NCBI RefSeq assembly: GCF_030767025.1
Contig: NZ_JASITE010000003.1
Location: 496,001-560,000, forward strand
Direction of reading: 5' to 3'
From: Nocardia sp. CC227C
GTDB taxonomy: Bacteria; Actinomycetota; Actinomycetes; Mycobacteriales; Mycobacteriaceae
Length of the DNA: 64,000 nucleotides
Of the stretch, positions 1 to 9,451 are shown in pieces (positions within the stretch are counted from its first letter, which is position 1; each line of letters begins with the position of its first letter). The notes beneath the pieces are model-generated. The model searched no databases and was not told the origin of the DNA. It was given only the letters and a program-made list of their open reading frames with translations. The translations under genes were made by a program, and so were the position numbers.

Positions 1-62
1 TTCGCAACCCCACCGGTGAGATCCCGTGCTTGCAGGTGAAATCCATTGTGTAGCCATGGGAT

Positions 63-116
63 AACTCCGGTGGCCGACCCGCCGCTGGACTGCGGAGTGG
101 GCGGTTAGCCGGAGTT
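63..116 (+). terminator. Stem-loop at window edge, probable terminator
   Basis: Arms AACTCCGG (63-70) and CCGGAGTT (109-116) are perfectly complementary and enclose a second short stem (CCGCC/GGCGG). The 3' arm runs into a T-rich tract. It probably ends a transcript or structured leader that lies left of the window. I could not match bases 1-62 to a riboswitch consensus. Confidence 0.5.
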
Positions 117-192
117 TTCCTTTTTATCCTTCGGGTGGAAGGGCTGTATTTCAGGGCTGTCCAGCCGGGTGCGGGGGGAGCACTATGGTTCC

Positions 193-519
193 ATGGCCGG
201 CGTCGAAATCAACGACAGGTTCGTCCGGCGCACGTTGGACAACGGGCGAGTGGAAGAGGTTTCGTGGACGGAACTGTCGGAGGTAAGGATCATCACCACG
301 GCGGACGGACCGTTCGCCGAGGACGTGTTCTTCGTACTGATCAGTGCGTCCGGAAAAGGTTGCGTGGTACCGCATTCGGCGGCTGACACCGGCTTCCTGG
401 CCCGACTGCAGGCGCTACCCGGCTTCGACAACGAGAAGGTCGTCGAGGCCATGGTCAGCACCACCGACCGCCAATTCCTGGTGTGGCGGCGACCGGCGAC
501 GCGCCGTCACCGCCATTAG
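193..519 (+). CDS. Small conserved-looking protein of unknown function
   Basis: This 108-residue protein is soluble, with no signal peptide or membrane segment. It is predicted alpha/beta, with an acidic central part and a C-terminus ending in an FLVWRR-type motif followed by basic residues. I do not recognise a family. The ATG at 193 is preferred because a GGGGGGAG stretch lies about 12 bases upstream. A GTG at 169 in the same frame would add eight poorly constrained residues. It stands alone, follows the hairpin at 63-116, and converges with the acetyltransferase-like gene downstream. Codon use resembles the neighbours, so it is likely a real gene. Confidence 0.6.
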   Translation: MAGVEINDRFVRRTLDNGRVEEVSWTELSEVRIITTADGPFAEDVFFVLISASGKGCVVPHSAADTGFLARLQALPGFDNEKVVEAMVSTTDRQFLVWRRPATRRHRH

Positions 520-543
520 CGCGGACGCCCGCCTCGCGAATTC

Positions 544-834
544 CTACGCCACCAGGTCCGCGTAGTCCGGGTTCTCGGCAATGAACTTCTCCACGTACCA
601 GCAGGTCGGAATAATGGTGAACCCCGCCTCGCGGGAATCACGTAGCGCGTATTCCACCACCTGTGCCGCGACCTTGCGTCCCCGGAATTCCGGGAAGGTG
701 AGCGTGTGCTGGAAATCGCGGACCCGCACGTCGCCGTCCACGCGTTCGGCGTAGTCGGCGTAGCCCGCGAGGGTGTCGTCGAGATAGATCTCGTAGCGGG
801 TGGCCGCGACATTGTGTTCGAGCCTGGTGGTCAT
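544..834 (-). CDS. Small GNAT-like N-acetyltransferase (YjdJ/PF14542 type)
   Basis: The 96-residue protein has the compact GCN5-related acetyltransferase fold of the PF14542 group. The N-terminal half reads as a beta sheet of a substrate-like LDD/YADY pattern. The centre carries the family signature H-T-x-x-x-P-E-F-R-G-R (about residues 43-53), which forms the acetyl-CoA pyrophosphate loop. The C-terminus ends with the typical P-T-C-W-Y-V then P-x-Y-x-D-L. Length matches the family (90-110). These proteins bind acyl-CoA but their substrates are unknown. It lies just downstream of the flavin oxidase gene on the same strand (52-base gap) and may be co-transcribed. Confidence 0.85.
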   Translation of the reverse strand: MTTRLEHNVAATRYEIYLDDTLAGYADYAERVDGDVRVRDFQHTLTFPEFRGRKVAAQVVEYALRDSREAGFTIIPTCWYVEKFIAENPDYADLVA

Positions 835-886
835 GTTCGAGTGAACTCCCTTGTGACGAGGATTGTTCCGACGGGCCCGGGACGGG

Positions 887-2266
887 CTAGAGAACGGCTC
901 CGGGGTTGAGGATGCCGTGCGGGTCGAGGGCGTTCTTGATGCGGCGGGTCAGGTCCATGACCTCGGGGCCGACCTGGTCGGGCAGCCATGCCTTCTTGAG
1001 GCGGCCGACGCCGTGTTCGCCGGTGATGGTGCCGCCGAGTCCGATGGCCAGGTCCATGATCTCTCCGAAGGCCAGGTGTGCGCGCTCGGTTTCGTCGGGG
1101 TTGTTCGGGTCGTGGACGATGAGCGGATGGGTGTTGCCGTCGCCGGCGTGCGCGATGACCGAGACCAGCACCTGTCGGCGGGCGGCGATATCGGCGATAC
1201 CCGTGACGAGGTCGCCCAAACGCGGCAGCGGAACGCCGACGTCCTCGAGCAGCAGCGGGCCCTTGCGTTCCACCGCCGGGATGGCGAATCGGCGCGCCGC
1301 GCAGAAGGCTTCGCCCTCGTCGGGGTCGTCGGTGCGGAAGGCTTCGGTGGCCCCGGCTTTCTCGCAGGCGGCGAGCATGATGTCGGCTTCGTGTCCGGCG
1401 TGCTCGCCGGGGGCGTCGGAGCGGGCGACCAGCAATCCGGCGGCTTCGCGGTCCAGGCCCATGCGCAGTTCGTCCTCGACGGCGTTTACGGCCACGGTGT
1501 CCATGAATTCGAGCATGGACGGTCGCAGCGCGCCGGTGATGGCGAGGATGGCCTCGGTGGCGGCGGTGAGGGTGGGGAAGGTGGCGACCACGGTGGACTG
1601 CGGCGGCTGGGCGGGCAGCAGCCGCAGGGTGAGTTCGGTGATGATGCCGAGGGTGCCCTCGCTGCCGACGAACAGCTTGGTCAGCGACAGTCCGGCGGAG
1701 TCCTTCAATCGGGGTCCGCCCAGGCGTGCGATGGTGCCGTCGGCGAGGACGACTTCCATGCCGAGTACGTAGTCGGTGGTGACGCCGTATTTCACACAGC
1801 ACAGGCCCCCGGCGTTGGTGGCGGCGTTGCCGCCGATGGAGCAGATCTCGAATGAGGACGGGTCCGGCGGGTACCACAGCCCGTGGTCGGCCGCGGCGCG
1901 TTTCACCTCGGCGTTGAGCAGGCCGGGTTGGGCCACGGCGGTGCGGGTGACGGTGTCGACGGTGATCTCCCGCATGCGTTCGGTGCTCAGCAACAGCGCG
2001 CCGTGTTGTGCGGTGGCTCCGCCGGACAGGCCGGTGCCCGCGCCGCGCGGCACCACCGGAATCCGGTGTTCGTGTGCCCAGCGCATGACCGCCGCCACCT
2101 GTGCGGTCTCGGTGGGGCGGACGAGGGCCAGGGCGATTCCGGCGTCGGGGTCCAGGGCCCGGTCCTGGCGGTAGCCGCCGAGGACGTCGGGATCGGTCAC
2201 CACCATGCCGTCGGGCAGCAGAGCGCGTAGCGAGTCGAGATCGGGGGCAGAGCTGTGCGGGTCCAC
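887..2266 (-). CDS. FAD-linked oxidase, GlcD / D-lactate dehydrogenase-like
   Basis: This 459-residue flavoprotein belongs to the PCMH/VAO family (glycolate oxidase subunit GlcD, D-2-hydroxyacid dehydrogenases). The FAD-binding domain includes VVPRGAGTGLSGGA (about residues 75-88), which contacts the pyrophosphate, then SIGGNAATNAGG and FVGSEGTLGIITE. The C-terminal FAD-oxidase cap has HAGDGNTHP and GEHGVG near the end, carrying conserved histidines and the terminal GxxK/R loop. The likely substrate is a small 2-hydroxyacid, but the exact one cannot be read from sequence. No GlcE or GlcF partner lies nearby. It is transcribed divergently from the GroES-like gene, with about 100 bases between them. 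Confidence 0.9.
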   Translation of the reverse strand: MDPHSSAPDLDSLRALLPDGMVVTDPDVLGGYRQDRALDPDAGIALALVRPTETAQVAAVMRWAHEHRIPVVPRGAGTGLSGGATAQHGALLLSTERMREITVDTVTRTAVAQPGLLNAEVKRAAADHGLWYPPDPSSFEICSIGGNAATNAGGLCCVKYGVTTDYVLGMEVVLADGTIARLGGPRLKDSAGLSLTKLFVGSEGTLGIITELTLRLLPAQPPQSTVVATFPTLTAATEAILAITGALRPSMLEFMDTVAVNAVEDELRMGLDREAAGLLVARSDAPGEHAGHEADIMLAACEKAGATEAFRTDDPDEGEAFCAARRFAIPAVERKGPLLLEDVGVPLPRLGDLVTGIADIAARRQVLVSVIAHAGDGNTHPLIVHDPNNPDETERAHLAFGEIMDLAIGLGGTITGEHGVGRLKKAWLPDQVGPEVMDLTRRIKNALDPHGILNPGAVL

Positions 2267-2351
2267 ACTGGAAAACTACGTGGTTGGCGCGCGGAAGTGG
2301 GGAACCGGTCCGGTGTCCATGCTCCTCGTCGGGCCGGTGGCGGTCGCGCAG

Positions 2352-2367
2352 TACACTGCGGGCCGTG
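2352..2367 (+). promoter_or_regulatory. Candidate leaderless promoter of the GroES-like gene
   Basis: A -10 hexamer TACACT (2352-2357) ends seven bases before the GTG at 2365, so the predicted transcription start coincides with the start codon. No convincing -35 or ribosome binding site is visible. Confidence 0.5.
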
Positions 2368-2685
2368 TCCGATCCCAAGCTCGAAATCCAAATGCTGCAC
2401 GACCGCGTCATGGTCAAGATCAATCAGGACGCTGGGGAGCGGCGCAGCAGCGGGGGCATTCTGATCCCGGCGACCGCACAGGTCGCCAAGCGCCTGTCCT
2501 GGGGTGAGGTGTGCGGCGTGGGTTCGCACGTGCGCGCGGTGAGCGTCGGCGACCAGGTGCTCTTCGGGGCCGAGGACCAGTACGAGGTGGAGGTCCAGGG
2601 GCAGGCGTACTACGTGCTGCGGGAACGGGACCTGCACGCCGTGGCGAACGAGCGCCCGGAGCACGGCACCGGTCTATACCTCTAG
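2365..2685 (+). CDS. GroES-like (Cpn10 family) protein, orphan paralogue
   Basis: The 106-residue protein has the Cpn10 beta-barrel. It starts with the family-typical LHDRVMVKI strand, then GGILIP (the base of the mobile loop), the mid-protein G-E-V-C-G-V-G and V-G-D-Q-V-L-F strands, and a terminal Y-Y-V-L-R-E-R-D-L strand. It lacks a neighbouring groEL and is therefore probably a second copy, not the main co-chaperonin. The mobile loop (SSGGILIP) is present, so GroEL contact is possible. The start is the GTG at 2365 because the -10 hexamer just upstream implies leaderless translation, and the conserved domain begins immediately. An acidic/His C-terminal tail replaces the usual ILA(R) ending. 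Confidence 0.85.
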   Translation: MSDPKLEIQMLHDRVMVKINQDAGERRSSGGILIPATAQVAKRLSWGEVCGVGSHVRAVSVGDQVLFGAEDQYEVEVQGQAYYVLRERDLHAVANERPEHGTGLYL

Positions 2686-2895
2686 CCGCCGGTACCGCCA
2701 GCCCTCTTGCGCACCGACCGCTTGCGTCCGATTCGCCGCATTCTCGGCAACTGTTAACCGAGCATTCGCCATCGCGCGGGAGGTGCGCAACCTGGTCGCC
2801 CAGATCCCGAGCAGCGACGGGGGCGTGCTGGCGGCCGAGCAGTTCTACGTGCACGCGCCCGTGGACGGGCTGCCGGCCGCCGGGTTCGCCCCTGA

Positions 2896-2939
2896 CCTCG
2901 GAAGGCCCGTATCCCACCGGGGATACGGGCCTTCCGAGG
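2896..2939. terminator. Very strong 20-bp perfect hairpin after pntB
   Basis: A 20-bp perfectly paired stem (2896-2915 with 2920-2939) closes on a four-base loop (ACCG). It lies 12 bases beyond the stop codon of pntB on the minus strand and also downstream of the GroES-like gene on the plus strand. It can serve as a bidirectional terminator. There is no long U-tract on either side. Confidence 0.85.
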
Positions 2940-2951
2940 CGTCGTGCCCTA

Positions 2952-4370
<1,419 letters not shown>

Positions 4371-4373
4371 GGC

Positions 4374-4673
4374 TTACTTACCTGCCTTCTTGCCCTTGAA
4401 CATGCCGAGCATCCGGTCGGTCACCACGAAACCGCCGATGACGTTCAGGGTTCCGAAGACGACGGCGACGAACAGGATGATCTGCATCCCGATCGAGGGA
4501 TCCTCCACCTTGCCCAGCACGACCAGCGCACCCAGCACCACGATGCCGTGAATGGCGTTGGTGCCGGACATGAGCGGGGTGTGCAGGGTGTTGGGCACCT
4601 TGGAGATGACCGCGAAGCCCACGAATCCGGACAACACGAGAATGGCGATATTCGCCAGGAGTTCGGTGTACAT
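4374..4673 (-). CDS. pntAb: NAD(P) transhydrogenase subunit alpha part 2
   Basis: The 99-residue protein carries the membrane helices that in E. coli are the C-terminal part of PntA. It has three to four hydrophobic segments, with the family-typical GFAVISKVPNTLHTPLMSGTNA stretch in the first half and FGTLNVIGGFVVTDRMLGMF near the end. The start ATG overlaps the pntAa stop as TGATG, so translation is coupled. It completes the proton channel together with PntB. A KGKK basic tail ends the protein. Confidence 0.96.
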   Translation of the reverse strand: MYTELLANIAILVLSGFVGFAVISKVPNTLHTPLMSGTNAIHGIVVLGALVVLGKVEDPSIGMQIILFVAVVFGTLNVIGGFVVTDRMLGMFKGKKAGK

Positions 4674-5791
4674 CAGGCATCGACCTCACGCGTGACGCAG
4701 GAATCCGCCAGCACCTGGTCCTCGAAATCTGGTTGCAGCGCACCGTCTTTCAGCATGAGTTCCAGGAGAGCGGAGATGTTCTTGGAGTACAGCTCGCTGG
4801 CGTGCTCCGGCATGGTGGCGGGCAGGTTCAGCGGCGAGCAGATGGTGACATCGTGGCGCACCACGGTCTTGCCGGGCTCGGTCAGCTCGCAGTTGCCGCC
4901 GGTCTCACCGGCCAGGTCCACGATGACGCTGCCGGGCTTCATACCCTCCACGGCGGCGGCGGTGACCAGGCGCGGCGCGGGGCGGCCCGGCACCAGCGCG
5001 GTGGTGATCACCACGTCGAAGCCCTTGATGGCGTCCTCGAGCGCCTGCTGCTGCTGGGCCTTCTCCGCATCGGTGAGCTCGCGGGCGTACCCGCCCTCAC
5101 CGGCGGCGTCGATGCCAAGGTCCAGCCACTGCGAGCCGACCGAGCGCACCTGGTCGGCGACCTCGGGCCGCACGTCGTAGCCGGTGGTCCGCCCGCCGAG
5201 GCGCTTGGCGGTGGCGAGGGCCTGGAGACCGGCCACGCCCACGCCCAGCACCAGCACGGTAGCGGGCTTCACGGTGCCCGCGGCGGTGGTCAGCATGGGG
5301 AAGAAGCGGGTGGATTCCGACGCGGCCAGCAGCACGGCCTTGTATCCGGCCACGTTCGCCTGGGAGGACAGCGCGTCCATCACCTGGGCGCGGGAGATCC
5401 GCGGGATCGCTTCCACCGCGAATGCCCGCACACCCGCGGCCTTCAGCGCGCCGATCTTGTTGTCGGCGTTGCGCGGGGCCAGGAAGCCGATCAGGGTCTG
5501 ACCGGACGACAGTTTGGCGATCTCGGCGTCATTGGGCGGTGCGACCTTGACGATCACATCCGCGTTCCACGGATCGCCGATGGTCGCGCCCGCTTCGGTA
5601 TACAGTTCGTCGGGAATGAGCGCGCCCAGCCCGGCACCGGACTCGACGATCACCTCCACACCCTGCTTCAGCAGTGACGGAATGATCTTCGGCACCAATG
5701 CGACGCGTCGTTCGTCCGTGTTCGTCTCACGAACCACGCCGACGCGCGCACCGCGGGGCGCATCGTGCTGTGCGCTCTGCGTTGTGTCCAC
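4673..5791 (-). CDS. pntAa: NAD(P) transhydrogenase subunit alpha part 1
   Basis: The 372-residue soluble NAD(H)-binding domain I resembles alanine dehydrogenase. It opens with VGVVRETNTDERRVALVPK, the usual first motif, then AFAVEAIPRISRAQVMDALSSQANVAGYKAVL, and the Rossmann motif VLGVGVAGLQALATAKRLGG (about residues 181-200). The C-terminal half contains VIVDLAGETGGNCELT. A Gln-rich helix (AQQQQALED) sits in the mid-region, as in mycobacterial homologues. It is first in the pnt operon. About 40 bases upstream is the dyad at 5832-5853, a candidate operator. Confidence 0.96.
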   Translation of the reverse strand: MDTTQSAQHDAPRGARVGVVRETNTDERRVALVPKIIPSLLKQGVEVIVESGAGLGALIPDELYTEAGATIGDPWNADVIVKVAPPNDAEIAKLSSGQTLIGFLAPRNADNKIGALKAAGVRAFAVEAIPRISRAQVMDALSSQANVAGYKAVLLAASESTRFFPMLTTAAGTVKPATVLVLGVGVAGLQALATAKRLGGRTTGYDVRPEVADQVRSVGSQWLDLGIDAAGEGGYARELTDAEKAQQQQALEDAIKGFDVVITTALVPGRPAPRLVTAAAVEGMKPGSVIVDLAGETGGNCELTEPGKTVVRHDVTICSPLNLPATMPEHASELYSKNISALLELMLKDGALQPDFEDQVLADSCVTREVDA

Positions 5792-5831
5792 TTGTCAAAC
5801 TTCCTTCTCGTGGTGAGGCCGGACCGCCTGC

Positions 5832-5853
5832 GAACTTACTGTGCGGTAAGTTC
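5832..5853. promoter_or_regulatory. Inverted repeat upstream of pntAa, candidate operator
   Basis: GAACTTAC and GTAAGTTC are perfect 8-bp arms around a six-base centre (TGTGCG), 41 bases before the pntAa start on the minus strand. AT-rich dyads of this size in this position are usually repressor sites. No regulator gene is adjacent. Confidence 0.5.
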
Positions 5854-6037
5854 TAGGCAATTCTCGCAACCATACCCGGCTCGCGGTGAGCTTAGTGGAG
5901 ATGGCTGTCACAGTGTGGGGTGAGCGGTGACCAGCGGCAAGTACGCACCTGCCAGGCAGGTTGCTTACTTTCGGGTGTGCCAGCAGGTGAGCGCGCTGCG
6001 CTCGCGGCCGGGGGTGTCGCGGCTCACTCTTACGCCG

Positions 6038-6053
6038 TAATCTCAGCGGGGTG
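6038..6053 (+). promoter_or_regulatory. Candidate leaderless promoter of the HIT gene
   Basis: The -10 hexamer TAATCT (6038-6043) ends seven bases before the GTG at 6051. The expected transcription start falls on the start codon. Confidence 0.55.
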
Positions 6054-6500
6054 AGTGGCTGCATCTTTTGCCGGATCGTGGCGGGCACCGCACCCGCCAC
6101 CAAGATCCACGAGGACGACACCCTGCTGGCGTTCCTCGATATCCGGCCCATCACGCGGGGGCATACGCTCGTCATCCCGAAATGGCATTCCGGCGACCTC
6201 GACAAGCTCGACCCGGCCCTCGGCGCGCGGCTGTTCGCCTTCGGCCACCGGCTCGCCAAGGCCATGCGACGCAGCGATCTCCGGGTGGACGGTGCGAATC
6301 TGCTGATCAATGACGGCAAGGCCGCCTTCCAGACGGTCGATCACGTCCATCTGCACGTCGTGCCCAGGCACAGCGGGGACAAACTCAGCTTCGCCAAGGG
6401 CCTGCTGCTGCGGCGACCACACGACCGCGACAGCACCGCGGCGGCCATTCGCGCCGGATTGGACCGGCTCGCCGACGAGGAGAAGGAAACCAACGCATGA
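6051..6500 (+). CDS. HIT family nucleotide hydrolase/transferase
   Basis: The 149-residue histidine-triad protein has the N-terminal zinc-type CIFCRI motif (residues 4-9), the conserved D-I-R-P-I-T-x-G-H strand, N-x-x-x-N-D-G-x-A, and the catalytic triad HVHLHVVPR (about residues 98-106). HIT enzymes hydrolyse nucleoside phosphoramidates or dinucleoside polyphosphates; the substrate is not evident here. The GTG start is fixed by the leaderless -10 at 6038 and by the conserved first cysteine right after it. The stop overlaps the next gene's ATG (ATGA-type overlap), so the two are translationally coupled. Confidence 0.93.
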   Translation: MSGCIFCRIVAGTAPATKIHEDDTLLAFLDIRPITRGHTLVIPKWHSGDLDKLDPALGARLFAFGHRLAKAMRRSDLRVDGANLLINDGKAAFQTVDHVHLHVVPRHSGDKLSFAKGLLLRRPHDRDSTAAAIRAGLDRLADEEKETNA

Positions 6501-7318
6501 CCGACACCGTGCCGGACCGGGAACGGATCACCGCCGATCTATCCGATCAGTGGGACGCGCTCGCCCACCTGGTGGACAGGCTCGACGAGGGCGGCTGGCG
6601 CACCGCGTCGTCGCTGCCCGGGTGGACGGTCTTCGACGTGATCGCCCACATCATCGGCACCGAATCCATGCTGCTGGGTGAGATGCCGCCCGAGGCGGAC
6701 GTGACCGGACTCGAACACGTCCGCAACGAGGTGGGCGCGCTCAACGAGAAGTGGATCGAATCGCTGCGCCCGCTCTCCGGCGCGGAGCTCATGGTCCGCT
6801 ACCGCGAGGTCACCGACCGTCGCCGCAAGATCCTGACCGCCATGGACGACGCGGCCTGGGCCGAGCCGGTGCCCTCGCCGGTGGGCATGGTGCCCTACGG
6901 CCGATTCATGCGGGTGCGCGTTTTCGACTGCTGGATGCACGAACTCGATATCGCCGACGGCCTGCGCGTCGCGGTGGACGAGGGCGGCCCGCGCGCGGAG
7001 TCGGCCTTCCCGGAACTCGTGCTGGGTCTCGGCCGTGCCGCGGTGAAGGGTGCCGGTGCGCCCGACGGTGCGCGCATCACCTTCGAGATCGGCGGTGCCA
7101 CACCGCATACCGTGCACCTCGCGGTGGACGGCGGCCGGGCGCATCAGGTCGAGGAACTCGACGGTCCGGCCACCGTGGTCGTCGGCCTGGACTCCGGCCT
7201 GTTCGCCCGGCTGCGCGGGGGCCGCACCGACGCGGCGGCGCACGCCGACGAGATCGCGCTCAGCGGTGACACCGACCTCGGCGAACGCCTGGCGCGCAGC
7301 CTGGCGTTCACCATCTGA
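6497..7318 (+). CDS. Mycothiol-dependent maleylpyruvate isomerase family protein
   Basis: The 273-residue protein has an N-terminal MDMPI/DinB four-helix bundle and a C-terminal SCP2-like domain. The bundle shows L-P-G-W-T-V-F-D-V-I-A-H-I (about residues 40-52) and C-W-M-H-E-L-D-I-A-D-G-L, which supply the metal-binding histidines and glutamate in this family. Family members are mycothiol-dependent isomerases or transferases, which fits an actinobacterium. No aromatic-degradation genes lie nearby, so a maleylpyruvate role is not supported by context. It overlaps the HIT gene by four bases and is followed four bases later by peptidase E, so the three look like one transcript. Confidence 0.85.
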   Translation: MTDTVPDRERITADLSDQWDALAHLVDRLDEGGWRTASSLPGWTVFDVIAHIIGTESMLLGEMPPEADVTGLEHVRNEVGALNEKWIESLRPLSGAELMVRYREVTDRRRKILTAMDDAAWAEPVPSPVGMVPYGRFMRVRVFDCWMHELDIADGLRVAVDEGGPRAESAFPELVLGLGRAAVKGAGAPDGARITFEIGGATPHTVHLAVDGGRAHQVEELDGPATVVVGLDSGLFARLRGGRTDAAAHADEIALSGDTDLGERLARSLAFTI

Positions 7319-7322
7319 TTCC

Positions 7323-7967
7323 GTGCGCCTGTTCCTGTCCAGCTACCGCTTCGGGGCGCACCACGACCGGCTGCTCGAGCTGGTCGGCGCGCCGGGGCGG
7401 GCGGCGGTGATCGCCAATGCCTGTGACGCCTGGCCCTCGGCGTGGGCGAGCGCGGTGACCAGCGATCTGGTTCCGCTGCGCCGCTCGGGATTCGAGCCCG
7501 AGGTGGTCGACCTGCGCGACTACGTGGGCCGCGCCGCGGAGCTCGAGGAGGCCCTCGCCGGATTTCCGCTGGTGTGGGTGCGCGGTGGCAACACCTTCGT
7601 GCTGCGCGCCCAATTCGCCCGCAGCGGTGCCGATCTCGCGCTCCGGCGGCTGCTGGAGGCGGACGTGCTCGTCTACGCCGGATACAGTGCGGGCGCCTGC
7701 GTGATGACCCCGGACCTGCGCGGTCTGGAAGCCATGGACGATCCGGACGAGGTGCGCACGGCCTGCGGCGGCGATGTGCTGTGGGACGGACTCGGTCTGG
7801 TCGACCACCGCATCGTCCCGCATCTGGATTCCCCCACCGACCCCGAGGGGTTGAGCCGAAAACTGTCCCAGGAGTACCGGATCGGCGGTATCGCGCACTG
7901 GGCGCTCACCGACGACGACGCCGTGATCGTCGACGGTGAGCGACTCGAGGTGCTCGGCGCTGTCTAA
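7323..7967 (+). CDS. Peptidase E (S51 family)
   Basis: The 214-residue protein resembles dipeptidase E, a cytoplasmic serine peptidase that cleaves Asp-X dipeptides. It has the strand V-W-V-R-G-G-N-T-F (about residues 84-92), the nucleophile elbow Y-A-G-Y-S-A-G-A (serine near 122), and the later H-L-D-S motif. The start is the GTG at 7323, four bases after the preceding stop and directly before the first beta strand (RLFLSSY). Its stop overlaps the stop of the convergent MFS gene by four bases. Confidence 0.85.
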   Translation: MRLFLSSYRFGAHHDRLLELVGAPGRAAVIANACDAWPSAWASAVTSDLVPLRRSGFEPEVVDLRDYVGRAAELEEALAGFPLVWVRGGNTFVLRAQFARSGADLALRRLLEADVLVYAGYSAGACVMTPDLRGLEAMDDPDEVRTACGGDVLWDGLGLVDHRIVPHLDSPTDPEGLSRKLSQEYRIGGIAHWALTDDDAVIVDGERLEVLGAV

Positions 7968-9397
7968 TCGCCCCGGTGCCGCAGGCCGTGCCCGACCGCG
8001 ACGGCCGCCGTGAGGAACGCGCCGACGGCCAGAATGGCGAAGCTCGCCACATAGGCGTCCAGCGTCGGCACCGTGGTGCCCGCGATGACGTGCGCCGACA
8101 GAATGGACGCGGTGACCGCCCCCGCGATACTGCCGCCCGCCGTGCGCACCAGCGAGTTGATGCCGCTGGCGATCCCGCTCTCGCTCATCGGCACGTGCTG
8201 CACCGCCAGCGTGCCGAGCGCCGCGTAGCCGATGCCGAAGCCGGTGCCCTGCAAGATATTCGAGATCACCATGTGATACCCGTGATCGTGGAACACCGCC
8301 AGCCAGGCCATGGACAGGCCCGCGAAGGTCGCGCCGATGGCCAGGGTGTAGGCGGGCCCGATCCGGGCGGCGATGCGGCCGGTGCGGAAGGAGAAGAAGG
8401 TCATCAGCACCGCGCTCGGAATGCCGTAGAGGCCGACCGCCAGCACCGAACCGGACAGACCGTAGCCGACCTGGTCGGCCGGGGTCTGGATGAAATTCGA
8501 GATGAGCGTGAACGATCCGAACAGGGCGAATCCGAGCAGCGCCGACGCGAGGTTCGCCGACAGCGACTGCGGGCCGACCAGCAGCTGCAACCGCACCAGC
8601 GGCTGCTTCACCTTCAGCTCCACCAGCACCCAGATCACGGTCAGCGCCGCCGCGGCGGCGAACAGCGCCAGCACCGATCCGGAGGCCCAGCCCCAGCGCG
8701 GCCCCTGGCTGATGCCGAGCAGCAGGCTCACCAGCAGCCCGGCCAGCAGGACGGCCCCGAGGAAGTCGGGTCTGCCGCCGTGGCGCACGCCGTTGTTCTC
8801 GGCGCTGAACTGGATCAGGACGGTGGCGGCCACGCCGAGGGCGGCGGTCAGCCAGAACACCGGGTGCGGGTCGGTGGTGCGGTCGGCGATCACGCCGGTG
8901 ACCAGCAGGCCGACCGTGCCGCCGATGCCCATGGTGCCGCTGACGACGCCGATCGCGCCGACCAGTCGTTCGCGCGGGAAGGTATCGCGGATGATGCCGA
9001 TGGCCAGCGGGATCATGGCCGCCGAGGTGCCCTGTAGCGCGCGGCCCGCGATGTAGACGCCCAGCGTCTCGGCCAGCGCGCAGACCACCGAGCCGATGAT
9101 GAGCAGGCCCATGGCGACCATGACCATGCGCTTCTTGCCGAACATGTCACCGAAGCGCGCCAGCAGGGGAGTGGCGACCGCGCCGGTGAGCAGGGCCGCG
9201 GTGAACAGCCAGGTGACGCCGGAGACGTCGGTGTGCAGCTGGCCGATCATGCGCGGCAGCAGCGGAATCACCACGGTCTGCTGGATCGAGACCACCAGAC
9301 CGGCGGCGCACAGGGCGAGCAGCGTCATGCCGAGGCGCGCCTGCGGGCCGTTTCCGGTGGCGGTATCGGCGGCCACGGCGGTGGAAGTCATGGGCAT
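7964..9397 (-). CDS. MFS drug efflux transporter (DHA2-like, 14 helices)
   Basis: The 477-residue integral membrane protein has about 14 hydrophobic helices. It carries the motif-A type loop A-R-F-G-D-M-F-G-K-K-R (about residues 80-90) and motif C-like glycine-rich helix G-V-V-S-G-T-M-G-I-G-G-T-V-G-L in helix 5. This is the signature of proton-driven multidrug exporters of the EmrB/QacA group. It is transcribed divergently from the MarR gene at 9449, with a 21-bp dyad between them, so MarR very likely represses it and the pump's substrate or a related compound relieves repression. Confidence 0.9.
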   Translation of the reverse strand: MPMTSTAVAADTATGNGPQARLGMTLLALCAAGLVVSIQQTVVIPLLPRMIGQLHTDVSGVTWLFTAALLTGAVATPLLARFGDMFGKKRMVMVAMGLLIIGSVVCALAETLGVYIAGRALQGTSAAMIPLAIGIIRDTFPRERLVGAIGVVSGTMGIGGTVGLLVTGVIADRTTDPHPVFWLTAALGVAATVLIQFSAENNGVRHGGRPDFLGAVLLAGLLVSLLLGISQGPRWGWASGSVLALFAAAAALTVIWVLVELKVKQPLVRLQLLVGPQSLSANLASALLGFALFGSFTLISNFIQTPADQVGYGLSGSVLAVGLYGIPSAVLMTFFSFRTGRIAARIGPAYTLAIGATFAGLSMAWLAVFHDHGYHMVISNILQGTGFGIGYAALGTLAVQHVPMSESGIASGINSLVRTAGGSIAGAVTASILSAHVIAGTTVPTLDAYVASFAILAVGAFLTAAVAVGHGLRHRGD

Positions 9398-9405
9398 TCC
9401 TTGGA

Positions 9406-9426
9406 TTACTTACCAAAATTAAGTAA
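9406..9426. promoter_or_regulatory. MarR operator between efflux pump and regulator
   Basis: TTACTTA (9406-9412) and TAAGTAA (9420-9426) are perfect 7-bp arms around a seven-base centre. The dyad begins nine bases before the MFS start and overlaps the -35 position of the marR promoter. Size and location fit a MarR-dimer site controlling both genes. Confidence 0.8.
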
Positions 9427-9436
9427 ATGGATTTCG

Positions 9437-9451
9437 TAGGATAACCGCATG
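9437..9451 (+). promoter_or_regulatory. Candidate leaderless promoter of the marR gene
   Basis: The -10 hexamer TAGGAT (9437-9442) ends six bases before the ATG at 9449. The operator dyad at 9406-9426 covers the -35 position. Confidence 0.5.

Noticed and set aside
1-116. Riboswitch at the window edge
   Set aside because: The bases do not match any consensus I could recall (cobalamin, SAM, glycine, FMN, TPP). Only the terminator-like hairpin is supported.
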